From the NCBI GenBank assembly GCA_016715195.1, contig JADKBB010000006.1, positions 76,768 through 140,767 on the forward strand: a stretch of 64,000 nucleotides of DNA. Direction: 5' to 3'. A program made the position numbers and the translations under genes. This DNA is from Candidatus Villigracilis proximus. GTDB taxonomy: Bacteria > Chloroflexota > Anaerolineae > Anaerolineales > Villigracilaceae. This document shows positions 9,099 to 17,209 of this stretch, piece after piece. Numbering within the stretch: the stretch's first letter is position 1; each line of letters starts with the position of its first letter. The notes beneath the pieces are model-generated. The model saw only the letters and a list, made by a program, of their open reading frames with translations, was not told the DNA's origin and made no database searches.

Positions 9099-9498
9099 AT
9101 GCCTTCGCCTGATGTGAATTTAATTACTCAAAAAATTATTGGTTGTGCTTATGATGTAAGCAATACACTTGGCAGGCTTTGTTGAGAAAGTTTATGAGAA
9201 TGCGCTTGTTCACCGTATTCGTAAATCGACCGGCCTGTCAGTGGCACAACAACACCCGATTAAAGTGGTTTATGATGAGATTATTGTTGGTGAGTTCTTT
9301 GCCGACTTGTTAGTGGACGGAAGAGTATTGGTTGAATTAAAAGCAGTTTCAATGTTGACAAACGATCACACCGCCCAGGCTTTGAATTATTTACGGGCAA
9401 CTGGTTTTGAAATTTGTTTGCTCATTAATTTCGGAAGAACAAAAGTTGAAATAAAAAGACTTCGACCCTACACCGACTGGAAAGAGAAAAAGCTCTGA
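9099..9498 (+). pseudogene. GxxExxY protein (PD-(D/E)XK-like), frameshifted
   Basis: Small protein of the GxxExxY family. The name-giving motif reads AGFVEKVYE, and a nuclease-like signature follows: an Asp in FADLLVDG and ELK in VLVELKAV, matching the PD-(D/E)XK fold. The conserved N-terminus (MPSPDVNLITQKIIGCAYDV...) is encoded from the ATG at 9099, with AAGGA 8 nt upstream, in a different frame. A 2-nt loss near 9171-9174 breaks the gene. Restored length is about 133 residues, normal for the family. It lies between inverted repeats and interrupts an otherwise housekeeping series, so it looks like a mobile passenger. Whether the break is real or a sequencing error is unknown. Confidence 0.78.
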
Positions 9499-9525
9499 AT
9501 TGTTTTCATCAAGTCTATCCCTTTC

Positions 9526-9546
9526 ATCTGTGTTTATCTGTGGTTA
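9526..9546 (-). repeat. Right inverted arm of the GxxExxY unit
   Basis: ATCTGTGTTTATCTGTGGTTAA is the near-perfect reverse complement of the arm at 9047-9065. It ends 7 nt before the start codon of the next gene. Confidence 0.75.
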
Positions 9547-9553
9547 ATTAAAT

Positions 9554-11036
9554 TTGAAAACCCAAATCATCACCCTCGAATCTCACGATGACCTCATCTC
9601 AGTCCGCGATAAATTATCGTGGGCGAAGACGCCGCGCATTTTGCTGGTCTGGCCGAAGTATGAGAAGGTCACCTTGCGTGTTTTGGATTTGAAAGTTTTA
9701 CAGCGTCACGCGGATTCACTCGGCGCTCAGCTGGGACTCGTCACCCGCCGCGCCAATGTAAGACGTGACGCCGAATCGCTTGGCCTTCCGGTCTTCATCT
9801 CGACCACAGCGGCTCAACGCGAACTGTGGCCTGATTCTGCTCCGAGGAGCAGGCGCATCCCGAAAGTGCCCCGCCGTGACCTGCGGCAGATCCGCGATGA
9901 CGTGTACCCGAAGGAAGCTCGCTGGCGCACTTCGTTGCTCGGCCGGGTGCTGACTTTCACAGCGGGGGTAATTGCCGTTTTAGCAGTAGCAGGCATCTTC
10001 GTCCCGCGTGCTGCGCTGACTTTACATCCCGAAGCACGGACTCAAAGCATCATCATCCCGGTCGCAGCCAGTGAGTCGACTGAGTCTGTATCGGTCACTG
10101 GTGTGATCCCGGCACAGAGCATATCGGTCACGGTTGAAGCGGAGCAGTCGCTTGCCATCACCAACGAAATTTCTGTGCCGAAATCAAAGGCCAAAGGAAT
10201 TGCGCGTTTTACAAATCTCAGTCAAAGCGAAGTGGAAATTCCCGCAGGCACTTTGATCGCAACGGAAACCTCCACCAGATTTATCACCTTGAATGATACG
10301 CGCCTGCCGGCGAAGATCGACCAGTTTGTAGATGTGCAGATCGAAGCGTTGGAAGCGGGCGTGCAGGGCAATGTGCCAGCGGACAAGATCACCATCATCG
10401 AAGGCGGACTCGGACTTTCGATTTCGGTTACGAATCCCAATCCGCTGAAAGGCGGCACGAACACACAGTTGATCGGCGCCAGTGAGGAAGACCGCGCCGA
10501 ACTGCGTGATGTGGTTATGGATAATTTGCGCCGCGATGCTGAGACAAAACTGCGCGCACAGATCGCTCCCGCTGACCTTTTGCTGATGGATACTTTTGAG
10601 ATCGTGCAGATCAGCGAAGAGACATTTTCACCGGCGGCCAACCAGCCCGGAAATTCACTCACCTTGAAAATGAAAGTTGATTTTTCAGTCCGCTATGTTG
10701 CCGATGATGATCTGCGCCAGCTTTCGCTTTCCACATTGAATGCAACTGCCGAAAGCGGATTCGAGTCTACGGCTGTGCCTGTTTATAAAGTCATCACCGA
10801 CCCATCAACTGATAACTCAGGCATTAGTCATTTTGAATTGGAAGTAACGCGCACCTTGCTTCGTCAGGTGGATGAAATGCAAGTCTTCTCCATCATCCGC
10901 GGACAGGAACCGCAGGCTGTTCAAAGTCAACTGGTTTCAAGTTTGGCGTTACGTCAGCAGCCAGAAATGACCATTACCCCGCCTGGTGGCCGTGGCTGCC
11001 ATTGATCCGTTTAATATTTCGGTGGAAGTGAAATAA
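9554..11036 (+). CDS. Baseplate J/gp47-like membrane-anchored protein, frameshifted at the 3' end
   Basis: About 490 residues. The N-terminal 90 residues form a small alpha/beta domain (KTPRILLVWPKYEKVTLR). A basic linker and one membrane segment (about 130-150) follow. The large exported part has the repeated beta features of baseplate J-like proteins, including ARFTNLSQSEVEIPAGTLIAT. The start is the TTG at 9554; a stop lies in frame just upstream, so nothing longer is possible, and no ribosome site is visible. The open frame ends at 11005, but two 1-nt gaps near 10985 and 11008 would restore a C-terminus reading WWPWLPLIPFNISVEVK and end at the TAA at 11036. This is not a phage region; function unknown. 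Confidence 0.72.
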
Positions 11037-11046
11037 ACTGATTACC

Positions 11047-11110
11047 AGACTTCGGAAGTCTTTTTAGATTCATTAAGGTTAAGAGGCTTCATGAAAGACT
11101 TCCGAAGTCT
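11047..11110 (+). repeat. 64-nt paired-palindrome element, copy A
   Basis: Arms AGACTTCGGAAGTCT (11047-11061) and AGACTTCCGAAGTCT (11096-11110) are exact reverse complements, start to start 49 nt. Each arm is itself a 7+1+7 palindrome. It lies between the baseplate-J-like gene and ruvX. Two further copies are at 18376-18439 and 47220-47283. Confidence 0.85.
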
Positions 11111-11131
11111 TTCATGAATTTTGGAGAACAA

Positions 11132-11551
11132 ATGAGAATCCTCGCAGTAGATCATGGCGAAAAAAGAATCGGCACGGCACTCAGTGACGAGACCGCCACC
11201 ATTGCAACTCCGCTTAAAGTGGTTGAGCATGTCTCACGCGCCATTGACGCCGCGCAAGTGGCAGACCTCGCCGCGCAGAATAATGTCAGCTTGATCGTTA
11301 TCGGTCAATCCTTTGACGAGGATGGCAACCCAAATCCCGCTGGCCGCCGCGCTGGCCGTTTCGCTGATGAACTCAAGAATCAGACAAACATTCCCATCGA
11401 ACTATGGGACGAATCTTTCAGCACCCAAGATGCCCGCGCCGCGCGCATCGAACTCGGCGTCTCAAGAAAAAAACGCGCAGGCCATCAAGATGTCTTCGCC
11501 GCCGTTGTTATTTTGCAATCATATCTTGAAACACGGAGAGAAAATAAGTGA
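11132..11551 (+). CDS. ruvX: YqgF/RuvX family protein (putative Holliday junction resolvase)
   Basis: RNase H-fold protein of the YqgF/RuvX family, linked to Holliday-junction resolution and 16S rRNA 5'-end maturation. The first strand MRILAVDHGEKRIGTALSD carries the catalytic Asp in a DxGxKRIG-like motif. VIGQSFDEDG and LWDESFSTQDA supply the remaining acidic residues, and the ending KKRAGHQDVFAAVVILQSYL is typical. I chose the ATG at 11132 because GGAGAA lies 5 nt upstream; the earlier ATG at 11114 has no ribosome site. About 139 residues. It precedes mltG, a common bacterial neighbour. Confidence 0.93.
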   Translation: MRILAVDHGEKRIGTALSDETATIATPLKVVEHVSRAIDAAQVADLAAQNNVSLIVIGQSFDEDGNPNPAGRRAGRFADELKNQTNIPIELWDESFSTQDARAARIELGVSRKKRAGHQDVFAAVVILQSYLETRRENK

Positions 11552-11664
11552 TGAGAAATAAGTTATGAGTAATAAGTGAGTAGGTAAAAAGTGAGAAGTA
11601 AAATAAGAGATCAATTAGAGAAGTTAACTATAAGTAAGATGTGAGTTGCTCGTCCGCATCTTTT

Positions 11665-11793
11665 CATTCCTCATTCCTCATTCCTCATTCCTCATTCCTC
11701 ATTCCTCATTCCTCATTCCTCATTCCTCATTCCTCATTCCTCATTCCTCATTCCTCATTCCTCATTCCTCATTCCTCATTCCTCATTCCTCAT
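11665..11793 (+). repeat. Heptanucleotide tandem array (CATTCCT)n
   Basis: About 18 uninterrupted copies of CATTCCT (129 bp). The array runs straight into the mltG start codon: its last CAT includes the A and T of the ATG at 11792. One frame reads a SFLIPHS repeat, but that peptide is a by-product of the array. Confidence 0.97.
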
Positions 11794-12906
11794 GCGCCGT
11801 TATCAATATCACTTCATCCTTGCATTTATCGTCCTGTTTACCCTGGCCTGTATTTACCTTACACTGGGCTATGTCCCTGCGCGCGCGTCTCTGCTGTATG
11901 GTCCACCGGCGCGCACGCTTTCTGTTTCAGACCGCATAGAATATTCCACGCGGCTGTTGTCACATGGCGCGATTCTCACCACGCCGCTTGACCCGAACGG
12001 CACAGAGCAATCCTTCTACATTGAGTCGGGCGAGTCGATCTATTCAGTTGCGCTACGTCTTGAAGAATCTTTCATCATCACGAACTCGCAGGCTTTCTAC
12101 GATTACGTGGTGTACACCGGTCTCGACCTCACCATTCAATCAGGCGATTACACGCTTAGCCCCGCGCTTTCGATCATCGACATCACCCGCACATTACAAG
12201 ATTCGACTCCCACCGACGTCACCTTTGTCGTGCTCTCAGGCTGGCGGATGGAAGAGATCGCCGCTTCGCTCCCAACCTCAGGGCTGGATATTTCTCCCGA
12301 ATTATTTTTGGATGCCGCCCAGACCCCGCCTCAATCTCTTAACTTTTTGCCTGCTTCTGTTTCGATGGAAGGTTTCTTCCTCCCGACATTTACATCCTGC
12401 CGCGCACCACAACCGTGGACCAACTCCTCGAAAGCATGGCGCGCAACTTCGCCCAGCACATCAGCGATGACATGCGTGCCGGATACACTGCATTGGGCTT
12501 GGATGTTTATCAAGCGGCCACGCTCGCTTCCCTTGTGGAGCGCGAGTCTGTTTACGATGAAGAGATGTCGTTGATCGCTTCTGTTTTCATCAATCGCTTA
12601 AGGATCGGCATGACCCTCGGCAGTGACCCCACCATTCAATATGCCCTCGGCTATGATTCGCTCAACCAAACCTGGTGGACAAATCCGCTTAGCCTTGATA
12701 ATTTGAAATTTGATTCCCCGTATAACACCTATCTTTATGCAGGCCTGCCGCCCGGCCCGATCGCAAGCCCGAGTGTTGAAGCATTGCAGGCGGTTGCCTT
12801 TCCACAAAGTTCTGAATATTATTTTTTTCAAGCCACGTGCGACGGTTCAGGCTATCACACCTTCTCAGTCACTTTTGAAGACCATCTTGCGAATTTGTGC
12901 CCGTAA
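11792..12906 (+). CDS. mltG: Endolytic murein transglycosylase MltG, frameshifted
   Basis: Membrane-anchored lytic transglycosylase that cuts nascent peptidoglycan and sets glycan length. Residues about 8-28 are a membrane anchor, followed by a LysM-like region (IESGESIYSVALRL) and the YceG catalytic domain with LASLVERESV (catalytic Glu) and GMTLGSDPTIQYALG. The protein runs in two frames. One missing C in CTCCC(C)GAC near 12381-12384 separates the GFFL-P and DIYILPRTT segments. Restored length is about 371 residues, and the catalytic half is intact, so an assembly indel is likely. No Shine-Dalgarno sequence is possible, because the heptanucleotide array abuts the ATG. Confidence 0.88.
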
Positions 12907-12910
12907 GAGA

Positions 12911-12977
12911 AAGACCTGACGGGTTTTCACAGTATAACTTCCGACTCGAATTTTTGTCGGTGAAACCTGTCAGGTCT
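12911..12977. repeat. Paired-arm inverted repeat between convergent genes
   Basis: Arms AGACCTGACGGGTTT (12911-12925) and AAACCTGTCAGGTCT (12963-12977) are inverted with one mismatch. It sits between the convergent ends of mltG and the next gene. The minus-strand gene takes its TGA stop from within the right arm. It could act as a bidirectional terminator. Confidence 0.7.
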
Positions 12978-13974
12978 TAAATTTTTTCAAATACGAAATT
13001 CCCGTCATTCCAAACCCAAGAAAAACGAACAACATCCCCTGCCACAGTATGGGATTAAGCAACGCCTGCACCATGGCCGATGCCAGATCACCGGCATAGT
13101 CCAACAGAATGGCCGGAAGATAGATCGGCATTTTGCTTACAAGTATGTTTTTGAATATTGCGCCAAATATAGGTGCGCCGCTTAAACTCATTAGGCATGC
13201 GAGCAAACCTGTAATCACAAATGGAATTCCCCACCAGCGCAGCCAGTTTTTCAGCGAGTTGACGGCGGCGACGGTCAGCATCAATAAAAATCCCAGCGGA
13301 AGGATTGGGCTTAATCGCATTAACAGCCGCGCAGTCTGCAATTTTTCACGCGGATCATTTTCCGCTGGCGCGCTGATCAATGTGAATTGATCGGGGATTG
13401 CCAGTGTAGCGAATTCCATTTGTCCCTGTATGGCGGGTGTTAGCATGGGATATAACTCAGCGGGCGGTTTGCAGAATTGCATTTCACCCTTTGAGAGCAA
13501 GTCCAATGTCATCTGAAAGACTTGTTCCAACGTGCAATCTGGTTGTGCGTTCAAAAGTGTGTAAACCGCTTGCACGCCGGTTCCACTGGTCATACTTACT
13601 TTGAGCGGGATCAAGGAGAGTTGAACAGAATCCGCTCGCAGATTAAGATAGGAAAACGTTGAATTTAGAATATCATCTCCCATCAGCTTGAGAGTCTCTT
13701 CTGGCAGCAACGTGCGAAAGAATGCTTCCCACGCCGGCTGACTCATCCCGCGCATCACGATCGGAAGCTGGCTTTGGTCTGTGTTTGTAGAAAGCATGGC
13801 TTCAGCCATGACAGCAGGCAATTGGTTATAAAAATCAGTATTGGCAAAAGCTGTTTGATAGGTCTCTGCGCTAAAAGCGCGGCGGTCAAAGTTGAAGAAG
13901 ATCAACGCGGGGACTGCTGTGATTACGAATAAAGCCGCGAAGAGTATTCCGGATATTTTTTTTAGTGAATCCAT
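12970..13974 (-). CDS. Hypothetical multi-pass membrane protein
   Basis: 334 residues, no recognised family. An N-terminal membrane helix (about 8-28) is followed by an extracytoplasmic domain of about 190 residues with three cysteines, then three C-terminal hydrophobic segments (about 225-325: LGFLLMLTVAAVNSL, IPFVITGLLACLMSL, GMLFVFLGFGMTGI). The stop codon and last residues (KFKT) overlap an inverted-repeat arm, suggesting the 3' end was reshaped by repeat insertion. It is monocistronic and convergent with mltG. Confidence 0.65.
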   Translation of the reverse strand: MDSLKKISGILFAALFVITAVPALIFFNFDRRAFSAETYQTAFANTDFYNQLPAVMAEAMLSTNTDQSQLPIVMRGMSQPAWEAFFRTLLPEETLKLMGDDILNSTFSYLNLRADSVQLSLIPLKVSMTSGTGVQAVYTLLNAQPDCTLEQVFQMTLDLLSKGEMQFCKPPAELYPMLTPAIQGQMEFATLAIPDQFTLISAPAENDPREKLQTARLLMRLSPILPLGFLLMLTVAAVNSLKNWLRWWGIPFVITGLLACLMSLSGAPIFGAIFKNILVSKMPIYLPAILLDYAGDLASAMVQALLNPILWQGMLFVFLGFGMTGISYLKKFKT

Positions 13975-14001
13975 TGTGTCTTGATACCTGTTACTACAAA
14001 T

Positions 14002-14055
14002 CGTCCCGAAGGGTTGATTGGCTTAATACAGTGTATCCACCAAACCTTCGGGACG
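14002..14055. repeat. Paired-arm inverted repeat, possible terminator
   Basis: CGTCCCGAAGGGTTG (14002-14016) and CAAACCTTCGGGACG (14041-14055) are inverted 15-nt arms with one mismatch. It lies between the stop of the deaminase-CYTH gene and the start of the next minus-strand gene. Confidence 0.65.
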
Positions 14056-14066
14056 TTCTTTCTTTT

Positions 14067-16043
14067 TTATGCGGTTAATATTTCAATGTAATCCTGTGTC
14101 ACCACTTCTGCGCTGCCCACACCGAGCAGATTTAACAACTCTTTCACCAACTCCGCTTTGAGGTCTGCATCCTTGCGGCTCCAGGTGCGGCTCTTGATCT
14201 CAAGGAAATAGCCCATGTCGGGTTCTTTCATTTGATCGAGATTGACAAAGAATTCAGTTTCCTTGTATTTGATATGCCAGCGCGAGCGGTCTTTTTCAAT
14301 TGAAATTTCCTGCGTGGGCTTGAAGTATTCACGATAGAAACGTGATGTATGCACTGCCGGTGCAAGGAAGCGGCTGCGGGAAAGCAGCACATCATGGCCG
14401 ATCTCGTCTTCGCGCTGCTGACCGAGCAACGTCAGGCGTGAGCGTACGCTTTCAACTTCACCTTTTTCATTGATCAGATTATCTTCACGGAAGCGCAAGC
14501 GTCCCTGGGATGAATCTTCGAACATGTAATACTCATCGTATTGATGATAATGTTTATAAGCGTTGACTTCGATCTCAGGCCGCTTCATATTCTGGACAAG
14601 TGAAGCTGGTTCTGTCACCTTGACCTTGACCTGCACCTCGAATGATTCCTGTTCCATTGAGCCGCCGAGCGCGATCAATTTTGAGAGAACAGATTGCTCA
14701 CGTTCGGTTAGGAAGTCGTCGATCTTCAATGCCAATTTACGGGCTTGTTCAAGCAGGTCTGCTTCGTTCAATGTCAGTAACTGATGATCGCGCATTAACC
14801 ATTTCCCGTTGACCATTACATCGGTCACATCTGTAGATTTGGAAGCGAAGACCAGTTGTGCATACGCATTGTTCGGGTTACGGCGGAAGCGCGGAGAGTT
14901 GTGGACGGGGGAGGTGTCCACCAATATCAAATCGGCGCGTTTGCCTGTTTCGAGCGACCCTGTCAAATGTCCGATATGAAGCGCTTGTGCGCCCATGCGA
15001 GTCGCCATCAGCAGCGCAGTCGCCGCCGGCACGACAGTTGGGTCATTGCTGGATGCTTTCGCAACAAAAGAGGCGAGGCGCACTTCTTCGAACATATCGA
15101 GATCATTGTTCGAGGCTGGGCCGTCTGTGCCGATGCCCACGTTGAGCCCGGTCTCAAGCATTTTTTGCACGGGGGCAAACCCTGAAGCGAGTTTGAAATT
15201 CGATGACGGGTTGTGCGCGATGCCTGCGTTCACATGCAGCAGTGTTTTCATTTCACCCGTATCAACATGCACACAATGTGCAGCGATCACTTTTGCTTCG
15301 AGTACGCCCTGCTTTTTGATATACGGCACAACCGGCATGCCTTGTTCGTTGCGCATGGTTTCCACTTCAAAAGCAGTTTCAGAAATGTGGATGTGCAAAG
15401 GCACGTCAAATTCCCTGGCGAGTTCTGCGCACGAGCGCAAAATTTCAGGCGTGGTGGAATAAGGCGCATGTGGCGCAACCGCCGGGACGATCAGCGGATG
15501 GCCTTTCCATTTCTTGATGAATTCGCGGGCGTAGGCCAGCGAGACTTCAAATGAAGGCGCATCGGGTGCGGGATATTTCATCACACTTTGCCCGCAGACG
15601 GCACGCATACCCGCATCGGCTGTGGCTTGAGCGATGTCGTCTTCAAAGAAATACATATCGTTGAAAGTGGTCACGCCGCTGCGGATCTGTTCGGCGCAGG
15701 CAAGTAGTGTCCCAAGGCGGACAAATTCAGGGGTGACAAATTCACGTTCCACGGGCAGCATGTAGCCCATTAACCAAACATCGAGCCGCAAGTCATCTTC
15801 GAGGCCGCGCAGCAGAGTCATCGGGACATGCGTGTGTGCGTTGACCAGTCCGGGCATCAATACTTTTCCGCCGCAATCGATGGTTTCATCTGCTGTATAT
15901 TCTTTGAGGATTTCGGCTTCGGGTCCAGCGGCGACGATCACATCATCTTTTACGGCCACCGCCCCGGGGTCATATTGATTCATTTTGCCGTCCATGGTCA
16001 GGACAATGGCATTTTTGAGAAGGGTGGTTACTTTTTGAGTCAT
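14067..16043 (-). CDS. MTA/SAH deaminase-like amidohydrolase fused to a C-terminal CYTH-like domain
   Basis: 658 residues, about 200 longer than ordinary members. Residues 1-450 form a TIM-barrel amidohydrolase of the 5'-methylthioadenosine/S-adenosylhomocysteine deaminase type: NAHTHVPMTLLRG, HISETAFEVE, AAHCVHVD and GTDGPASNNDLDM supply the metal and substrate ligands. Residues about 467-658 look like a CYTH/triphosphate-tunnel domain: FEVQVKVKV, HQYDEYYMF, GRLRFRED, SRLTLLG and FLEIKSRTW match the ExExK, QxDxYY, RxR and LEIE pattern. One uninterrupted frame joins both. The deaminase assignment is good; the CYTH call is by motif only and its substrate is unknown. Confidence 0.82.
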   Translation of the reverse strand: MTQKVTTLLKNAIVLTMDGKMNQYDPGAVAVKDDVIVAAGPEAEILKEYTADETIDCGGKVLMPGLVNAHTHVPMTLLRGLEDDLRLDVWLMGYMLPVEREFVTPEFVRLGTLLACAEQIRSGVTTFNDMYFFEDDIAQATADAGMRAVCGQSVMKYPAPDAPSFEVSLAYAREFIKKWKGHPLIVPAVAPHAPYSTTPEILRSCAELAREFDVPLHIHISETAFEVETMRNEQGMPVVPYIKKQGVLEAKVIAAHCVHVDTGEMKTLLHVNAGIAHNPSSNFKLASGFAPVQKMLETGLNVGIGTDGPASNNDLDMFEEVRLASFVAKASSNDPTVVPAATALLMATRMGAQALHIGHLTGSLETGKRADLILVDTSPVHNSPRFRRNPNNAYAQLVFASKSTDVTDVMVNGKWLMRDHQLLTLNEADLLEQARKLALKIDDFLTEREQSVLSKLIALGGSMEQESFEVQVKVKVTEPASLVQNMKRPEIEVNAYKHYHQYDEYYMFEDSSQGRLRFREDNLINEKGEVESVRSRLTLLGQQREDEIGHDVLLSRSRFLAPAVHTSRFYREYFKPTQEISIEKDRSRWHIKYKETEFFVNLDQMKEPDMGYFLEIKSRTWSRKDADLKAELVKELLNLLGVGSAEVVTQDYIEILTA

Positions 16044-16132
16044 TCAATCTCCTTTTTTATTTTCACTCTGAGCAGAGCCAAAGAGTGAGTTGTATAAAAT
16101 TCCTAAGAAAGTGTCTGAAAATCTCTTTTCTT

Positions 16133-16212
16133 TACCACGAAGTCACCAAGTCACGAAGACACCAAGAGAGAAAAAACTTTGTGGCTTTGAGTCTTTGAGA
16201 CTTCGTGGCTAA
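16133..16212. repeat. ACCACGAAG-type inverted repeat region
   Basis: ACCACGAAGTCACCAAG with related units on the left is mirrored by CTTTGAGACTTCGTGGCT on the right, about 80 nt in all. It lies in the space between the deaminase-CYTH gene and the carboxypeptidase. Confidence 0.55.
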
Positions 16213-16231
16213 GTCTAATATCTGCACAGAA

Positions 16232-17209
16232 TTATTTTTCCCAGGTTAATAGAATTTTCAGCGCTTCCAAATTCCTTTTGAAGTCTGTATATTTGTGCGT
16301 GGAAAGTTCCATATCTACCGAGATGGCGCCAAGCTCCACGGCATAATCGGCGAGGGTGCCGGTAAAGATACAGCCTGTATCCAGAGGCGGGAAGGGATAT
16401 TTGGTGGCTTTGCCAAGTGCTTTGGCGAATTCAATTGATTTTTTCTCCCACGGTTCACCGCCGGGAAAAACGCCCAGAGCGGCGCTGTGATAACTGATCA
16501 ATGCTTCCACTTTATGGGTTTGCAGGAATCCCATCAGCGCCTTTGTCTCTGGCTCGGAGCCGGGACCCGTTCCACCCGTGGTGGGACCGTAGTTCCAGCA
16601 TCCATCACGATCCCAGTTGGCGGCCCAGTTGGTGGGGAAGTTGCGATTCAAGTCCACGCCGTGATCGTTGACTCGACCGTCATAGCCGTGATCTCGTGCA
16701 TCGTCGTCGGGGTTTAGGTTGCGCAAAATGTAAAGGGTCACATCGCTGGGAACAATTTCAGGGTTTTCGTAAACGTATTGAATCAATTCGTCTGCGAGGG
16801 CGATGGTATTCCATTCGTAACCGCCATGAATGCCGGCCACGATCATGCGTTGTTTCTCGCCATTGCCAAAGGAATACACTTCGATGGGCCGCCCTGAAAC
16901 TGAATACCCGATCAAGATCGGGCGCATTGACCCGCCTTCAAGTACAAAAGGTGTTGCTGATTGCACCACGATCATTGTCGAAAGCGGATTTGGCGTTACC
17001 GTGGGTAAATATAATGCATTGGGGTCAGGTGTGTAGGTTGCTGGCAACCCGGCTGTAGAGATCGTTTGTGCGTTTTGCGGCGCAGCGAGCACAGGCTGCA
17101 AGGCCCAATATGCCACCAGTACCAGCGCAATACTGCCCAACCCAACGATGTTTAGCACCCATGCAAAAGTTACCCAGTTTGCATCGTTACGGCGGCGTGG
17201 CGCTGGCAT
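16232..17209 (-). CDS. M14 family zinc carboxypeptidase, membrane-anchored
   Basis: 325 residues with one N-terminal membrane segment (about 13-35), so the enzyme acts outside the cytoplasm. The metallocarboxypeptidase core is visible: GIHGGYEWNT (His and Glu ligands, spaced HxxxE rather than the usual HxxE), NPDDDARDHGY, GVDLNRNFP (substrate-binding Asn-Arg), ISYHSA (third ligand) and VDMELSTH with the catalytic Glu. Family relatives trim peptidoglycan peptides or proteins; specificity cannot be read. The start ATG overlaps the upstream cinA-like stop as TAATG, so the two genes are translationally coupled. Confidence 0.85.
   Translation of the reverse strand: MPAPRRRNDANWVTFAWVLNIVGLGSIALVLVAYWALQPVLAAPQNAQTISTAGLPATYTPDPNALYLPTVTPNPLSTMIVVQSATPFVLEGGSMRPILIGYSVSGRPIEVYSFGNGEKQRMIVAGIHGGYEWNTIALADELIQYVYENPEIVPSDVTLYILRNLNPDDDARDHGYDGRVNDHGVDLNRNFPTNWAANWDRDGCWNYGPTTGGTGPGSEPETKALMGFLQTHKVEALISYHSAALGVFPGGEPWEKKSIEFAKALGKATKYPFPPLDTGCIFTGTLADYAVELGAISVDMELSTHKYTDFKRNLEALKILLTWEK

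Noticed and set aside
9554..11036. Phage baseplate gene as evidence of a prophage
   Set aside because: The baseplate-J-like protein has a membrane anchor and sits beside ruvX and mltG; no other phage genes occur.
11665..11793. CRISPR-like array
   Set aside because: The repeat unit is 7 bp without spacers, and there are no cas genes.
11641..11991. Open frame with SFLIPHS peptide repeats
   Set aside because: It is the translation of the CATTCCT array continuing out of frame into mltG; nothing supports it as a protein.
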